A stretch of 52,879 nucleotides of DNA, taken from Xenorhabdus vietnamensis (GTDB lineage: Bacteria; Pseudomonadota; Gammaproteobacteria; Enterobacterales; Enterobacteriaceae). Location: positions 1 to 52,879 of the forward strand of contig NZ_MUBJ01000015.1 of the NCBI RefSeq assembly GCF_002127535.1. Direction: 5' to 3'. Below are positions 39,855 through 50,601 of the stretch, piece by piece. Made by a program: the position numbers and the translations under genes. Each line of letters opens with the position of its first letter. The first letter of the stretch is position 1. The notes under the pieces are model-generated. The model had not been told where the DNA came from and made no database searches. It saw only the letters and a program-made list of their open reading frames with translations.

Positions 39855-40180
39855 GTCAGAAGATTACCGCTGTCTTCATTAGGATATTTGTTACTTAATC
39901 TCTATATGATATGGAGGTTACTGTATAAATTATAAAGAAACTTTCTCAGTAAGGAGTGAAAAATGAGAATGTATATACCAAGTGTTTTTCAAGCATAAAT
40001 AACTTATTAGCATAAATGAATTATCATTTTTTACAGCGAGTAAAGTGGCTGTATGCATACAATTTTTTATTTTTTGCGATAAAAAGGGAACAGTATTTTT
40101 TGATACTTGATGCAGTGATGTGAGAATAAAAAGAAATCGGGCATTGAATTCCAATGCCCGATTATATTTGCAAAATTAAT
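39855..40180. other. intergenic region between LysR gene and yheS
   Basis: No gene is seen. It contains the yheS terminator at 40135-40163 and otherwise unremarkable AT-rich sequence. This is the right edge of the accessory block. Confidence 0.5.
40125..40163 (-). terminator. rho-independent terminator of yheS
   Basis: A 12-bp stem (AATCGGGCATTG with CAATGCCCGATT) is followed on the minus strand by TTCTTTTTATT, just past the yheS stop. Confidence 0.8.
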
Positions 40181-42142
40181 TTATTGACTGGCATTAAATG
40201 CTTCGGCCATCTGCTCGATTTGTTCTTGAATATTCAGCCATTCCATTTCAATATCTTCGAGCGTAGACTTTGTTTGTGTCTGCTGATGAAGGCATTCGGT
40301 TAATTCAGACTTACGATGATTTTCGTAAAGCGTGTTGTCTGATAGTTTTTCTTCTAAACTCGCCAATTCAGCACTCAATTTTTCCATTTGTTTTTCAAGA
40401 GCTGTAAGTTGTTTACGTAATGGTTGAGTTTGATTGCGAAATTCAGCTTCACGCCGTTTTTGATCTTTGCGCTCTTGGGCACTGTAATTTTGCGTGCTGT
40501 TATTTGACACATTGGTGTTTGATGCATCGGTCTCTGTTCGTTCTTTTTCTTGGCTGTCACGTATTTGCTGGCGTTGTAGCTCGGTCAGCCATTGCTGGTA
40601 ATCCTCTAAATCGCCTTTAAATGTTTCTACTTTACCATCATGCACCAGATACAGTTCATCTGTGGTAGAACGCAGTAAATGCCTGTCATGCGATACGACG
40701 ACCAGAGCACCTTCGAAATCAATAAGTGCTTCAGTCAGTGCTTGCCTCATGTCCAGATCAAGGTGGTTGGTCGGTTCGTCGAGCAGCAGGAGGTTAGGGC
40801 GCTGCCAGATAATCAGGGCCAGAACTAACCGGGCTTTTTCTCCCCCAGAAAAACGCCCGCTCGGGTCAGTGACTTGATCGCCTTTAAAGCCAAATCCACC
40901 TAGATAATCCCGCAATTGTTGTTCCATCTCTTGTGGCGCTATTCGGGCTAAATGCTGCAATGGAGACTCATCTGCCCTCAGGTATTCCAGCTGGTGCTGT
41001 GCAAAATAGCCCAACTTAATACCTTTTGATAAGGCAATTTCTCCTTGCTGAGCTGCAAGCTCTCCTGCCAGCAATTTTATCAACGTGGATTTGCCCGCAC
41101 CATTACGACCCAACAAGCCAATTCGTGAACCCGGCACCAGATTTAATTTGATCGAATTCAGAACAGTTTTTTCACCATAGCCAGCACTGACTTTCTCCAT
41201 ATTCAGAAGCGGATTTGGCAGGCTATCCGGTTGGCGGAAACTGAAATGAAAGGGATTATCGACATGAGCAGGGGCGATAAGCTCCATACGTTCCAGCATT
41301 TTGATGCGGCTTTGTGCTTGTTTCGCCTTAGAGGCTTTGGCACGGAAACGATCAATGTAGCTCTGCAAATGTGCCACTCTTTCCTGTTGGCTTTGGTATA
41401 GCGCCTGTTGCTGGGCAAGTTTCGCTGCACGTTGCCGCTCGAAGGAAGAGTAATTGCCGGTATATTCGTATAGGTTCTGTTGCTCAATATGCAGAATTTT
41501 ATCAATGATTGGATCAAGGAAATCACGATCATGGGAAATCAGAATCAAGGTGCCGGTATAATTCTTCAGCCATTTTTCCAGCCAGATAACGGCATCAAGA
41601 TCAAGGTGGTTGGTCGGTTCGTCGAGCAATAACAGATCAGAACGACAGATTAGTGCTTGTGCCAAGTTGAGGCGCATGCGCCAGCCACCGGAAAATGAAC
41701 GCACTGGTTGTTCTAGCTGAGCTTGGGAAAAACCCAATCCGTGCAGCAGGCTGGCTGCTCGTGCGCGGATTGTCCATGCTTGAATGGTATCAAGCAAGCC
41801 ATGAAGATGGGCAATGGCGTGCCCATCATTTTGTTCGTTGGCTATTTTTAGCTTTTGTTCCAGTTGTCGGAATTCGCGATCTCCATCAATGACATATTCT
41901 AGTGCCGAAGTCTCTAAAGCGGGTGTTTCCTGATTCACCCAAGCCAACGCCCAGTTATTGGGAAATGTGACGGAACCATTCTCAGCCTGAAGCTCATTCT
42001 TTAGTAATGCGAGTAGGGTCGATTTACCACAGCCATTCTTGCCAACTAATCCCACTTTCTGCCCGGGATTGATGGTTGCGTTGGCATTGTCCAGCAGGAC
42101 TCGAATGCCACGACGGATTTGCAGTGAAGAGAAAAGAATCAT
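40181..42142 (-). CDS. yheS: ABC-F family ATPase YheS
   Basis: The 653-residue cytoplasmic protein has two ABC ATPase domains and no membrane segments, the ABC-F pattern of ribosome-associated translation factors. Walker A motifs GLVGKNGCGKST and GLLGRNGAGKST, signatures FSGGWRMRLNLAQ and FSGGEKARLVLAL, and two LLLDEPTNHLDLD Walker B segments are present. A P-site tRNA-interaction linker lies between domains, and a lysine/glutamine-rich coiled coil ends the protein. E. coli YheS has 637 residues. In E. coli it adjoins yheT; here they are 9.8 kb apart. Confidence 0.95.
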   Translation of the reverse strand: MILFSSLQIRRGIRVLLDNANATINPGQKVGLVGKNGCGKSTLLALLKNELQAENGSVTFPNNWALAWVNQETPALETSALEYVIDGDREFRQLEQKLKIANEQNDGHAIAHLHGLLDTIQAWTIRARAASLLHGLGFSQAQLEQPVRSFSGGWRMRLNLAQALICRSDLLLLDEPTNHLDLDAVIWLEKWLKNYTGTLILISHDRDFLDPIIDKILHIEQQNLYEYTGNYSSFERQRAAKLAQQQALYQSQQERVAHLQSYIDRFRAKASKAKQAQSRIKMLERMELIAPAHVDNPFHFSFRQPDSLPNPLLNMEKVSAGYGEKTVLNSIKLNLVPGSRIGLLGRNGAGKSTLIKLLAGELAAQQGEIALSKGIKLGYFAQHQLEYLRADESPLQHLARIAPQEMEQQLRDYLGGFGFKGDQVTDPSGRFSGGEKARLVLALIIWQRPNLLLLDEPTNHLDLDMRQALTEALIDFEGALVVVSHDRHLLRSTTDELYLVHDGKVETFKGDLEDYQQWLTELQRQQIRDSQEKERTETDASNTNVSNNSTQNYSAQERKDQKRREAEFRNQTQPLRKQLTALEKQMEKLSAELASLEEKLSDNTLYENHRKSELTECLHQQTQTKSTLEDIEMEWLNIQEQIEQMAEAFNASQ

Positions 42143-42329
42143 AGGTATTGTCTATATATAGTATGTTGAGTTAATAATTAGGTTGATATCTTTCATCTTT
42201 CAAGTTGCTGTTTTGTTGATACCACCATGCTGCAATTTGAAATGTATTGGGTATTTATACAATTTGATTTAATAGCTTGGCGTGCATGGTAGCGGAAAAT
42301 ATGTGTCCTGACACGTCCTGGAGGGATTG

Positions 42330-42893
42330 ATGTTGTTATCTCCTAACGTATTGCCGCCTAAAGTATTGCTGATATATACCCATCCGGAACCGATGAATTC
42401 AGTTGCTAATAAAATGTTATTGCAGATGGCACAGAAATTAGAGCATGTCACGGTTCACGATCTCTACGGGGTTTATCCTGATTTTTTTATTGATGTCTCT
42501 TTAGAACAACAGTTGTTGCACGAGCATGAGGTGATTGTTTTTCAACATCCTTTGTACACTTATAGTTGTCCTGCTTTATTGAAAGAATGGATGGATCGTG
42601 TGTTGAGCAGAGACTTCGTTGGTAGGACGGAGCAGGCGCTTAAAGGAAAGTATTGGCGGTCTGTTATCACGACGGGAGAGCCGGAAGATGCTTACCGGAG
42701 AGGGGGGTATAATTTTTATCCAATGGAGGAAATTCTCCGGCCTTTCGAATTAACTGCATCAATGTGCCATATGCATTGGTTATCACCAATGATCATTTAT
42801 TGGGCCAGACGTCAACGGCCTGAGGTACTTGCCAGCCGTGCGAACGCGTATCAGGAATGGCTGAAAGCGCCATTATCCTTGGGAGGTGGGTGA
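42330..42893 (+). CDS. kefG: glutathione-regulated potassium-efflux ancillary protein KefG
   Basis: The 187-residue flavodoxin-like quinone oxidoreductase binds KefB and is needed for its full activity. Conserved segments include [10 protein letters not shown] near the N-terminus, [22 protein letters not shown] and [15 protein letters not shown] site precedes the ATG at 42330; the TTG just before it is unlikely to be the start. kefG and kefB are separated by two bases, showing coupling. It is divergent from yheS as in E. coli. Confidence 0.95.
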   Translation: MLLSPNVLPPKVLLIYTHPEPMNSVANKMLLQMAQKLEHVTVHDLYGVYPDFFIDVSLEQQLLHEHEVIVFQHPLYTYSCPALLKEWMDRVLSRDFVGRTEQALKGKYWRSVITTGEPEDAYRRGGYNFYPMEEILRPFELTASMCHMHWLSPMIIYWARRQRPEVLASRANAYQEWLKAPLSLGGG

Positions 42894-42895
42894 TC

Positions 42896-44704
42896 ATGGA
42901 GACTTCAGCGCTATTAAGCGCCAGTGTAGTGTTTTTATTCGCTGCTGTTGTGGCTGTTCCCCTTGCTCAGAAATTCAATATCGGGGCTGTCCTGGGATAT
43001 CTTATTGCAGGGATCGTCATTGGCCCGTGGGGGCTGGGATTTATCAAGAATGTTGATGAGATCCTCGATTTTTCAGAACTGGGCGTTGTTTTCCTGATGT
43101 TTGTTATCGGACTTGAGCTGAATCCAACAAAACTTTGGCAGCTCAGGCGATCGATTTTTGGTGCCGGTATGGCTCAAGTAGTTTTAACCGCACTGGTTCT
43201 CATCTCACTCCTTTATTTGGCGAATTTTGTATGGCAAGCCGCTGTTATTGGTGGTATTGGCCTTGCGATGTCATCTACGGCTATGGCACTGCAATTGATG
43301 AAAGATAAAGGGATGACGAGTAATAATGAAAGTGGTCGGCTCGGATTTTCTATCTTACTGTTTCAGGATATGGCAGTGATCCCTGCTTTAGCTGCAATCC
43401 CTTTGCTGGTCGGGGGAGTAACAACCAGTGATTGGCGGCATATTGTGCTGAAGATTATCGCTTTAGCCGGCATGTTGTTGGGAGGACGATATTTACTGCG
43501 TCCCTTGTTCCGGTTAGTGGTGAAATCTGGTGTCAGGGAGGTATTTACTGCGGCTGCATTGCTGATTGTTCTGGGAGCCGCGATTTTTATGGAAGCATTA
43601 GGTTTTTCTATGGCGCTAGGTACTTTCATTGCAGGCGTATTGTTGGCGGAAAGTGAATATCGGCATGAGCTAGAGATCTCTATTGAGCCATTCAAGGGAC
43701 TGTTGTTGGGGCTATTTTTTATTTCTGTTGGCATGTCGCTGAATTTGAGCATTTTTTTTACTTATTGGCTTAATATCTTATTGAGTGTCTTGGGTCTGGT
43801 ATTGATAAAAAGCCTCATACTTTATGTGATTGGCAGGATGTCCGGTTTAAGAAAATCGCTGTGCTCACAATTTTCCGGGGTGTTAAGTCAAGGGGGAGAA
43901 TTTGCATTTGTCTTGTTTTCTCAGGCGCTTGAGCAAAAGGTATTGAATCAGACGCAGGAGTCTCTTTTATTGGCTGTGGTGACATTATCAATGATGACAA
44001 CACCTTTGGTAATGCTATTAATCGAACGTGTTTTGGCACGTCGATATAATGCACATGAAAAATACACTGAACAGCCATTTGTGGAAGACAATGATCCTGA
44101 GGTGATTTTGGTTGGTTTTGGTCGTTTCGGACAAGTGGTTGGGCGTTTGCTAATGGCGAATAAGATCCGTATCACTGTGCTGGAACGCGATATGGGCGCA
44201 ATCAGTACTATGCGTCGTTATGGCTATAAGGTGTATTATGGTGATGCGAGTAAATTGGAACTGTTGCGAGCCGCTGGTGCTGCAAAGGCCAAAGCAATTG
44301 TCATTACCTGTGATGAACCAGAAGATACGGTGGCGATTGTGCGCTTGTGTCAGAAACATTTTCCTCATCTGAATATTATTGCGCGTGCAAGAGGGCGTCT
44401 GGAAGCCCATGAGCTGTTGCAGAGTGGTGTGAAAGATTTTAGCCGAGAAACATTTTCCAGTGCATTGGAGCTGGGAAAAAAGGCATTGATCAGGCTGGGT
44501 ATGCATCCATATCAGGCACATCGTGCACAGCAGCATTTTCGGCGATTAGATATGCGCATGTTGCGTGAATTGATGCCCTATCTGCATGAGGATCTGGCAC
44601 AGATATCCCGCATAAAAGAGGCTCGCAGGGAATTGGAAGAACTGTTTGAACGGGAAATGATTAATGAACGTCGTCGGCCGGAAGGGTGGGATGAACATGA
44701 ATAG
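42896..44704 (+). CDS. kefB: glutathione-regulated potassium/proton antiporter KefB
   Basis: The 602-residue inner-membrane antiporter (CPA2 family) lets potassium out and protons in when glutathione adducts form, protecting against electrophiles. About twelve membrane helices fill residues 1-380, followed by the RCK/TrkA-N domain (about 400-520) with [17 protein letters not shown] and [16 protein letters not shown], which binds NADH and glutathione. Length matches E. coli KefB (601). METSALL fits the family start. It is followed by yheV. Confidence 0.96.
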   Translation: METSALLSASVVFLFAAVVAVPLAQKFNIGAVLGYLIAGIVIGPWGLGFIKNVDEILDFSELGVVFLMFVIGLELNPTKLWQLRRSIFGAGMAQVVLTALVLISLLYLANFVWQAAVIGGIGLAMSSTAMALQLMKDKGMTSNNESGRLGFSILLFQDMAVIPALAAIPLLVGGVTTSDWRHIVLKIIALAGMLLGGRYLLRPLFRLVVKSGVREVFTAAALLIVLGAAIFMEALGFSMALGTFIAGVLLAESEYRHELEISIEPFKGLLLGLFFISVGMSLNLSIFFTYWLNILLSVLGLVLIKSLILYVIGRMSGLRKSLCSQFSGVLSQGGEFAFVLFSQALEQKVLNQTQESLLLAVVTLSMMTTPLVMLLIERVLARRYNAHEKYTEQPFVEDNDPEVILVGFGRFGQVVGRLLMANKIRITVLERDMGAISTMRRYGYKVYYGDASKLELLRAAGAAKAKAIVITCDEPEDTVAIVRLCQKHFPHLNIIARARGRLEAHELLQSGVKDFSRETFSSALELGKKALIRLGMHPYQAHRAQQHFRRLDMRMLRELMPYLHEDLAQISRIKEARRELEELFEREMINERRRPEGWDEHE

Positions 44705-44718
44705 CGTTGGGGGGAATT

Positions 44719-44922
44719 ATGTCCGTTAGTCGTAAGCGTTTTATTGCGGGAGCTGTTTGCCCAAAATGTCAATCACAGGATACGTTGGCAATGTGGCAGG
44801 AGAATAAGGTTGATATTGTTGAGTGTGTCCATTGTGGTCATATACAAAGGCAAACGGATGAAGCTACCGCATCTCATGTCAGGGAGCAGGAACAGATTAT
44901 TGGGATCTTTACGCCACAATAA
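44719..44922 (+). CDS. yheV: YheV zinc-ribbon protein
   Basis: The 67-residue protein has two CxxC pairs (CPKC and CVHC), a treble-clef/zinc-ribbon pattern, and the family ends SRKRFIAG and EQEQIIGIFTPQ. Function is unknown. The ATG at 44719 follows GGGGGA and is chosen over an in-frame start four codons upstream. It ends the kefGB-yheV operon, 14 bp after kefB. Confidence 0.9.
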   Translation: MSVSRKRFIAGAVCPKCQSQDTLAMWQENKVDIVECVHCGHIQRQTDEATASHVREQEQIIGIFTPQ

Positions 44923-44962
44923 ATCAGTACACATATAATAAATCAATATAAATACAATAAAT

Positions 44963-44971
44963 TGTGGATAA
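44963..44971 (-). promoter_or_regulatory. consensus DnaA box upstream of slyD
   Basis: The minus strand reads TTATCCACA, 115 bp before the slyD start. No role is established. Confidence 0.35.
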
Positions 44972-45085
44972 ATTTTACCGTCGCTAGGTACAGCGACGTA
45001 GAATTCCGTTACAATCGGCAGCATTTTCTGAGCTGTAAAAATTTTCCCTCACGGGTTTTTCCCTTTCGGGTATGTAGGAGTTGTC

Positions 45086-45616
45086 ATGAAAGTAGCAAAA
45101 GACTTGGTGGTCAGCCTGGCTTATCAAGTAAGAACAGAAGATGGTGTTTTAGTTGATGAGTCCCCGGTAAGTGCACCGTTAGACTATCTGCATGGTCGTG
45201 GTTCTCTAATCAGTGGATTGGAGAAAGCACTGGAAGGTCGTGAGGCGGGTGAACGTTTTGATGTTAGCGTAGAAGCAGATGATGCATACGGTCAGTATGA
45301 CGATAGCCTGGTTCAGCGTGCACCAAAAGATGTGTTTGTTGGTGTGGACGATCTTCAAGTAGGCATGCGTTTCTTGGCTGATACGGATCAGGGACCTATC
45401 CCAGTAGAAATCACAGCAATAGAAGGTGATGAAGTGGTTGTTGATGCTAACCACATGCTGGCTGGCCAGAATCTGAAATTTAATGTTGAAATTATAGCGA
45501 TTCGTGAGGCGACTGAAGAAGAATTAGCTCACGGCCATGTGCATGGTCAAGGTGGTTGTGGTGATCACGATCATGAGCATGGCGAGCATGAATGCTGCGG
45601 CGGTAGCTGCCATTAA
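45086..45616 (+). CDS. slyD: FKBP-type peptidyl-prolyl isomerase SlyD
   Basis: The 176-residue cytoplasmic protein combines prolyl isomerase and chaperone domains with a metal-binding tail that supplies nickel for hydrogenase maturation. The FKBP domain with DYLHGRGSLISGLEKALEG surrounds the inserted-in-flap chaperone domain (about 70-130). The tail after residue 150 is rich in His and Cys (GCGDHDHEHGEHECC). It is about 20 residues shorter than in E. coli. Convergent slyX lies downstream, past a terminator. Confidence 0.95.
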   Translation: MKVAKDLVVSLAYQVRTEDGVLVDESPVSAPLDYLHGRGSLISGLEKALEGREAGERFDVSVEADDAYGQYDDSLVQRAPKDVFVGVDDLQVGMRFLADTDQGPIPVEITAIEGDEVVVDANHMLAGQNLKFNVEIIAIREATEEELAHGHVHGQGGCGDHDHEHGEHECCGGSCH

Positions 45617-45676
45617 GTCGTAGCTAACTGACAATCGTTGGTACTCTGAGAAATCAGTAATAAGTAGCAGAAAAAG

Positions 45677-45707
45677 GGAAGCGCGTTTTATATGCTTCTC
45701 TTTTTTT
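45677..45707 (+). terminator. rho-independent terminator of slyD
   Basis: GGGAAGC pairs with GCTTCTC (one G-U pair), followed by a long T run. Confidence 0.8.
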
Positions 45708-45753
45708 ATTTTATGCTTGAGCCTTCCTTGGCAGAGATTTTCCCAGATTGATA

Positions 45754-45972
45754 TCAGTAATGGGGAGGTGGTGTTTCTTCAGAAAGTGGTGCAATGATGG
45801 ATGTCTGATGAGTTTTCAGGCGTTCAGTCATTAATTTCAGCTGTTCTTTCAGCCTATCAGTTTCTATTTGTTGTTTTCTCACTTCCTGATTCAGTTCTTC
45901 AATGGTAGCTTCTTGATAGGCCAGTTTAGTTTCAATCTGTTCAAATCTTTGTTCAAACTCAGATAATTCCAT
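45754..45972 (-). CDS. slyX: SlyX coiled-coil protein
   Basis: The 72-residue protein is a single coiled coil of regular heptads (LAYQEATIEELNQEVRKQQ) followed by a proline-rich end (EETPPPHY), matching E. coli SlyX in length. Its role is unresolved. It lies between slyD and fkpA on the opposite strand, as in E. coli. Confidence 0.9.
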   Translation of the reverse strand: MELSEFEQRFEQIETKLAYQEATIEELNQEVRKQQIETDRLKEQLKLMTERLKTHQTSIIAPLSEETPPPHY

Positions 45973-46202
45973 TATCTTTCCTCCTACTTCTGATCATTTA
46001 ATTAAAGGACGGAGCGGTTACTCGGTCAAGCTGACACTATAATACTCAAAAAACTCAGTGAAATAGGATTTTGCAAAACCTCTTTATTGGTTTTTATTGC
46101 AAGGCATAGCAAATATTGTCATTGGTTTCCTTAGGCGGTTATAGTAGATGTTGTGTGTGACCTATGCTTATGATAAACCCACCAACCTTATTGGAGAATA
46201 GG

Positions 46203-46967
46203 ATGAAATCATTGTTTAAAACAACTCTACTGGCAACGACTCTGGCGGTGGCGTTTAGTGTACCTCAGGCCTTGGCTGCTAATACCGAAACCAAAAGTGA
46301 ACCAAAACTGAATAGCGCTTTTAAAACTATGGAGCAGCAGAATGCCTACGCCATGGGGGCTTCTGTAGGTGGCTATATGTCCCATGCGCTGAAAGAGCAT
46401 AAAATGCTCGGTTTCAATCTGGAAAAAGCACAGTTATTGGCCGGTGTTGAAGACGCTTTAAATAATAAAGCCAAATTGACTGATCAAGAAATTCGAGAAA
46501 CTCTGTCGACTTTGGAATCTCAAGTGAAAAGTGCGGCACGGGCCAAGGCAGAAAAAGAAGCGGGTGAAAATGGCGAAAAAGGTGCTAAGTATCGCAAAGA
46601 GTTCACTAAGAAAGCTGGCGTAGTGGAAACCAAAACAGGGCTTCTTTACAAAATTGAAAAAGAAGGCACTGACAAAGCACCTAAAGGGACTGATACTGTA
46701 GTTGTTAACTACAAAGGTGCTTTGATTGATGGTCAGGTTTTTGACAGCTCTTATGAGCGTAAAGAGCCTCTGACTATTCGTTTGGATAGCGTTATCCCTG
46801 GTTGGACTGAAGGCCTGCAGCATGTGAAAAGAGGCGGAAAAATCACATTAGTTATTCCACCTAATCTGGCTTATGGCCAGTCAAGTATGGCTAGTATTCC
46901 AGCCAACTCCACTTTGGTCTTCAGTGTTGAATTATTGGATATTAAACCTGTTGCCAAGGCAAAATAA
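46203..46967 (+). CDS. fkpA: periplasmic FKBP-type peptidyl-prolyl isomerase FkpA
   Basis: The 254-residue envelope chaperone-isomerase has a signal peptide (MKSLFKTTLLATTLAVAFSVPQALA), an N-terminal helical dimerisation domain (about 40-140) and a C-terminal FKBP domain with VVNYKGALIDGQVFDSSYER and NLAYGQSS. The start is chosen at the ATG after ATAGG; a longer frame adds 13 residues before the signal. It may help fold outer-membrane proteins such as the invasin. It is intact and syntenic. Confidence 0.95.
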   Translation: MKSLFKTTLLATTLAVAFSVPQALAANTETKSEPKLNSAFKTMEQQNAYAMGASVGGYMSHALKEHKMLGFNLEKAQLLAGVEDALNNKAKLTDQEIRETLSTLESQVKSAARAKAEKEAGENGEKGAKYRKEFTKKAGVVETKTGLLYKIEKEGTDKAPKGTDTVVVNYKGALIDGQVFDSSYERKEPLTIRLDSVIPGWTEGLQHVKRGGKITLVIPPNLAYGQSSMASIPANSTLVFSVELLDIKPVAKAK

Positions 46968-46993
46968 CTCTTGTAATAATCAAAAACAGCATT

Positions 46994-47020
46994 AGCAGGA
47001 GCTTAAGGCTCCTGCTTTAT
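46994..47020 (+). terminator. rho-independent terminator of fkpA
   Basis: AGCAGGAGC pairs with GCTCCTGCT around a five-base loop and is followed by TTTAT. Confidence 0.75.
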
Positions 47021-47532
47021 CATGCATTTCTTTCACCCTTCGATTTGCTGCTGATATTTACCTCTATTTGGTGAGTAATAATTTGATGAGTAATAAGCAT
47101 GGATAAAGAAAAATGAATTTGTTTGCTTATTATTTTCTGAGGTATTAAATATTATATTGTTTTTTGTGTTTCAGGCAGATTAGGCATAAAGCTGTGATAG
47201 ATCCCCACGGGATATACAGTAAGGGCTTGACGGCAATTCGATGTAGTTTTAACGTCACCATTCTGAATGGGATATAAAACATTTTTAAATGTTTTCTGTT
47301 TTAATGCCTATCACATGAGGCTATTAATTTGCCATTTTGAATTTGGGCTGTGCTCGAAATTTTCACGTATTTTATGTGTGTCCCGGTCTCTGTGTTTAGT
47401 CCTGATTAAAATGGCCTGCAACAGTAAGCGTTTACTGAAGTAGACTCTGAGTTGCAATAATATGATTTTATAATAAATTTTGCCCTGAGTTTTTGATGAG
47501 GCAAAGTCTGAACTTGAAGGATGGTGTATTGA
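47021..47532. other. fkpA-yheO intergenic region
   Basis: No gene is seen in about 510 bp. It is AT-rich and contains the yheO promoter region, not resolved. It is longer than the equivalent gap I recall from E. coli. Confidence 0.5.
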
Positions 47533-48237
47533 ATGTCTACCCCGCTATTAACTAGTGATAACAGTGATATTGATTTGATGGAAAATCAACCATTTAGTGA
47601 AACTGATCATGAAATTTTAAAATCTTATGAAGCTGCTGTTGATGGCCTGGCTATGTTGATTGGTGGGCATTGTGAGATAGTTCTTCATTCACTGGAAGAT
47701 CTTAAATGCTCAGCCGTCAGAATAGCTAATGGAGAGCATACGGGTCGTAAGATTGGCTCTCCGATTACTGATCTGGCGTTGCGAATGTTGCATGATATTA
47801 CGGATGAAGACAGTAGCGTTTCTAAAGCGTATTTCACGAGGGCAAAAAGTGGCTCGCTGATGAAATCTGTCACAATTGCTATCCGCAATCGCCGACGTAG
47901 AGTCATCGGGCTTTTGTGCATCAATATGAATCTTGATGTGCCTTTTTCCGAAATTATTCAGACCTTTATCCCAGAGAAAACCAATGAAGTTGCTTCAAAC
48001 GTCAATTTTGCTTCTTCCGTAGATGATTTGGTGGCACAAACGCTGGAGTTCACTATTGAGGAAGTCAATACTGATCGCAATGTTTCCAATAATGCGAAAA
48101 ACAGACAAGTCGTACTGAATTTGTATGAGAAAGGTATTTTTGATATTAAAGATGCCATTAATCAGGTCGCTGATCGTTTAAATATCTCCAAGCATACGGT
48201 ATATCTCTATATTCGCCAGTTTAAAAGTGGTGAATGA
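47533..48237 (+). CDS. yheO: YheO-like PAS-domain transcriptional regulator
   Basis: The 234-residue protein has an N-terminal PAS-like domain (YheO/PAS_6 type, about residues 22-135, GGHCEIVLHSLEDLKCSAVRI) and a C-terminal helix-turn-helix (about 190-230, IKDAINQVADRLNISKHTVYLY). Ligand and targets are unknown. It precedes tusDCB by 17 bp and may be co-transcribed with it, as in E. coli. Confidence 0.9.
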   Translation: MSTPLLTSDNSDIDLMENQPFSETDHEILKSYEAAVDGLAMLIGGHCEIVLHSLEDLKCSAVRIANGEHTGRKIGSPITDLALRMLHDITDEDSSVSKAYFTRAKSGSLMKSVTIAIRNRRRRVIGLLCINMNLDVPFSEIIQTFIPEKTNEVASNVNFASSVDDLVAQTLEFTIEEVNTDRNVSNNAKNRQVVLNLYEKGIFDIKDAINQVADRLNISKHTVYLYIRQFKSGE

Positions 48238-48254
48238 ATTAGTTCGGAGAAGTA

Positions 48255-48650
48255 ATGTCATCACTGTCTTATTGCCTGCTGGTCACTGGGCCAGCTTACG
48301 GAACCCAACAAGCCAGCAGTGCCTATCAATTTGCTCAGGCGTTGACCGCAGCAGGCCATAAATTACATAGCGTGTTTTTTTATCGAGAAGGTGTCCAAAA
48401 CGGTAATCAATTGGTCGCCCCGGCCAATGATGAGTTTGATCTGGTCAGGGCATGGCAGGCATTGGCAGTCCAACATCAGTTCAATCTGTTTATTTGTGTT
48501 GCGGCAGCATTGCGGCGCGGTATCGTGGATGAACAACAAGCCCGTGAATTGAATTTGCCTGCCGTTAATTTAGCTGATGGGTTTGAGCTTAGTGGATTAG
48601 GATCATTGGCAGAAGCCATGATGTTGTGTGATCGTGTCATGCAATTTTAG
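48255..48650 (+). CDS. tusD: sulfurtransferase complex subunit TusD
   Basis: The 131-residue DsrE-family protein relays sulfur from TusA to TusE and MnmA in making 2-thiouridine at tRNA wobble positions. The sulfur-carrying cysteine is in [11 protein letters not shown] (Cys 81). The [14 protein letters not shown] segment and C-terminal LCDRVMQF match E. coli TusD. It is the first subunit of the TusBCD complex; a tandem duplication overlaps its stop codon. Confidence 0.94.
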   Translation: MSSLSYCLLVTGPAYGTQQASSAYQFAQALTAAGHKLHSVFFYREGVQNGNQLVAPANDEFDLVRAWQALAVQHQFNLFICVAAALRRGIVDEQQARELNLPAVNLADGFELSGLGSLAEAMMLCDRVMQF

Positions 48651-48724
48651 TTTAGGGCAGTTTAGTTTAAGGCAATAATCAGGAACCTTCGTGGGTATCG
48701 ATGAAATAGCGGGTATCAATGAAA
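48646..48724. repeat. two short tandem duplications spanning tusD stop and tusC start
   Basis: TTTAGTTTAGGGCAG (48646-48660) is followed by TTTAGTTTAAGGCAA (48661-48675). Then GGGTATCGATGAAA (48693-48706) recurs as GGGTATCAATGAAA at 48711-48724, period 18. The second copy carries the tusC start; the first encodes a two-codon frame. Confidence 0.85.
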
Positions 48725-49078
48725 AAAATCGCCTTTGTTTTTACTGAAGCTCCCCATGGCACTTCTGCCGGTAGGGAAGGGCTGGATGCATTGCTTGCAA
48801 CGTCGGCATTGACTGAGCAAATCGGTGTATTTTTTATTTCTGATGGAGTATTCCAGTTGCTGGCTAACCAGCAGCCGGATAAAGCTTTAGCCCGTGACTA
48901 TATCTCAACCTTTAAGATCTTGCCTCTTTATGACATTGATAAATGTTACGTTTGTCTGGATGATCTGGTCATTCGAGGAGGCAGCCCAGCAAGCAATTTT
49001 GTGCTGGAAGCTGAATTTCTTTCCGCTGAAGCAATTCGAGAATTGCTGGTGGGCTATGATTTTGTGTTGAAATTTTAA
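48719..49078 (+). CDS. tusC: sulfurtransferase complex subunit TusC
   Basis: The 119-residue DsrE/F-like subunit has the opening [22 protein letters not shown] and closing VGYDFVLKF of TusC. It is structural in the TusBCD complex. Its start lies in the second copy of an 18-bp tandem repeat, 68 bp after tusD, farther than the tight spacing I recall from E. coli. Confidence 0.93.
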   Translation: MKKIAFVFTEAPHGTSAGREGLDALLATSALTEQIGVFFISDGVFQLLANQQPDKALARDYISTFKILPLYDIDKCYVCLDDLVIRGGSPASNFVLEAEFLSAEAIRELLVGYDFVLKF

Positions 49079-49097
49079 TCTATTTCAGGCGGGTAAC

Positions 49098-49385
49098 ATG
49101 TTATATACTGTCAGTCGCTCACCTTACCATGATGACTTCAATGCAATGCTTGGCCTTGTATCTGATACAGATGATGTTCTCTTGATTCAGAATGGTGTAT
49201 TACTCGGCATTAATGGTAATCGCTATTTGACAGAGTTGGCTCATACAGGGGCAGATATTTATGTTTTGAAGGAAGATTTAGAAGCACGAGGACTGATTGA
49301 ACAAATTTCAGACCGTGTAATGGTGATTGATTACAACGGCTTTGTTAGCTTATCGGTAAAGCATCAACAAAATTTTGCCTGGTAG
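49098..49385 (+). CDS. tusB: sulfurtransferase complex subunit TusB
   Basis: The 95-residue DsrH-like subunit begins MLYTVSRSPYHDDF and contains LLIQNGVLLGI. It completes the TusBCD hexamer. A GGCGGGTAAC leader precedes it, 19 bp after tusC. The str-operon promoter lies downstream. Confidence 0.93.
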   Translation: MLYTVSRSPYHDDFNAMLGLVSDTDDVLLIQNGVLLGINGNRYLTELAHTGADIYVLKEDLEARGLIEQISDRVMVIDYNGFVSLSVKHQQNFAW

Positions 49386-49450
49386 ATTAATTGGTAAGTC
49401 TAAATTGTACTTTTCAGTTATTTTACCAGTATAGAAAAACTGTATATTTC

Positions 49451-49479
49451 TTGACACCTCGTCAAGTCAGCAATAAAAT
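49451..49479 (+). promoter_or_regulatory. sigma-70 promoter of the str operon
   Basis: TTGACA at 49451-49456 and TAAAAT at 49474-49479 are separated by 17 bp, a near-consensus promoter with a CGGCGTCC GC-rich discriminator, fitting a growth-rate- and stringently controlled ribosomal promoter. rpsL starts about 80 bp downstream. Confidence 0.85.
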
Positions 49480-49507
49480 TCGGCGTCCTTTCGTTTTGTC
49501 ATTATGA

Positions 49508-50508
<1,001 letters not shown>

Positions 50509-50601
50509 TCCCTTTGTTGGTAACCCATCAACAGTGAATATGTTCTGGGTAGCTGCTCGGCTACCCGTTCTCTAAATTGAACGCCCACGAGAGAGGAAAA
50601 A

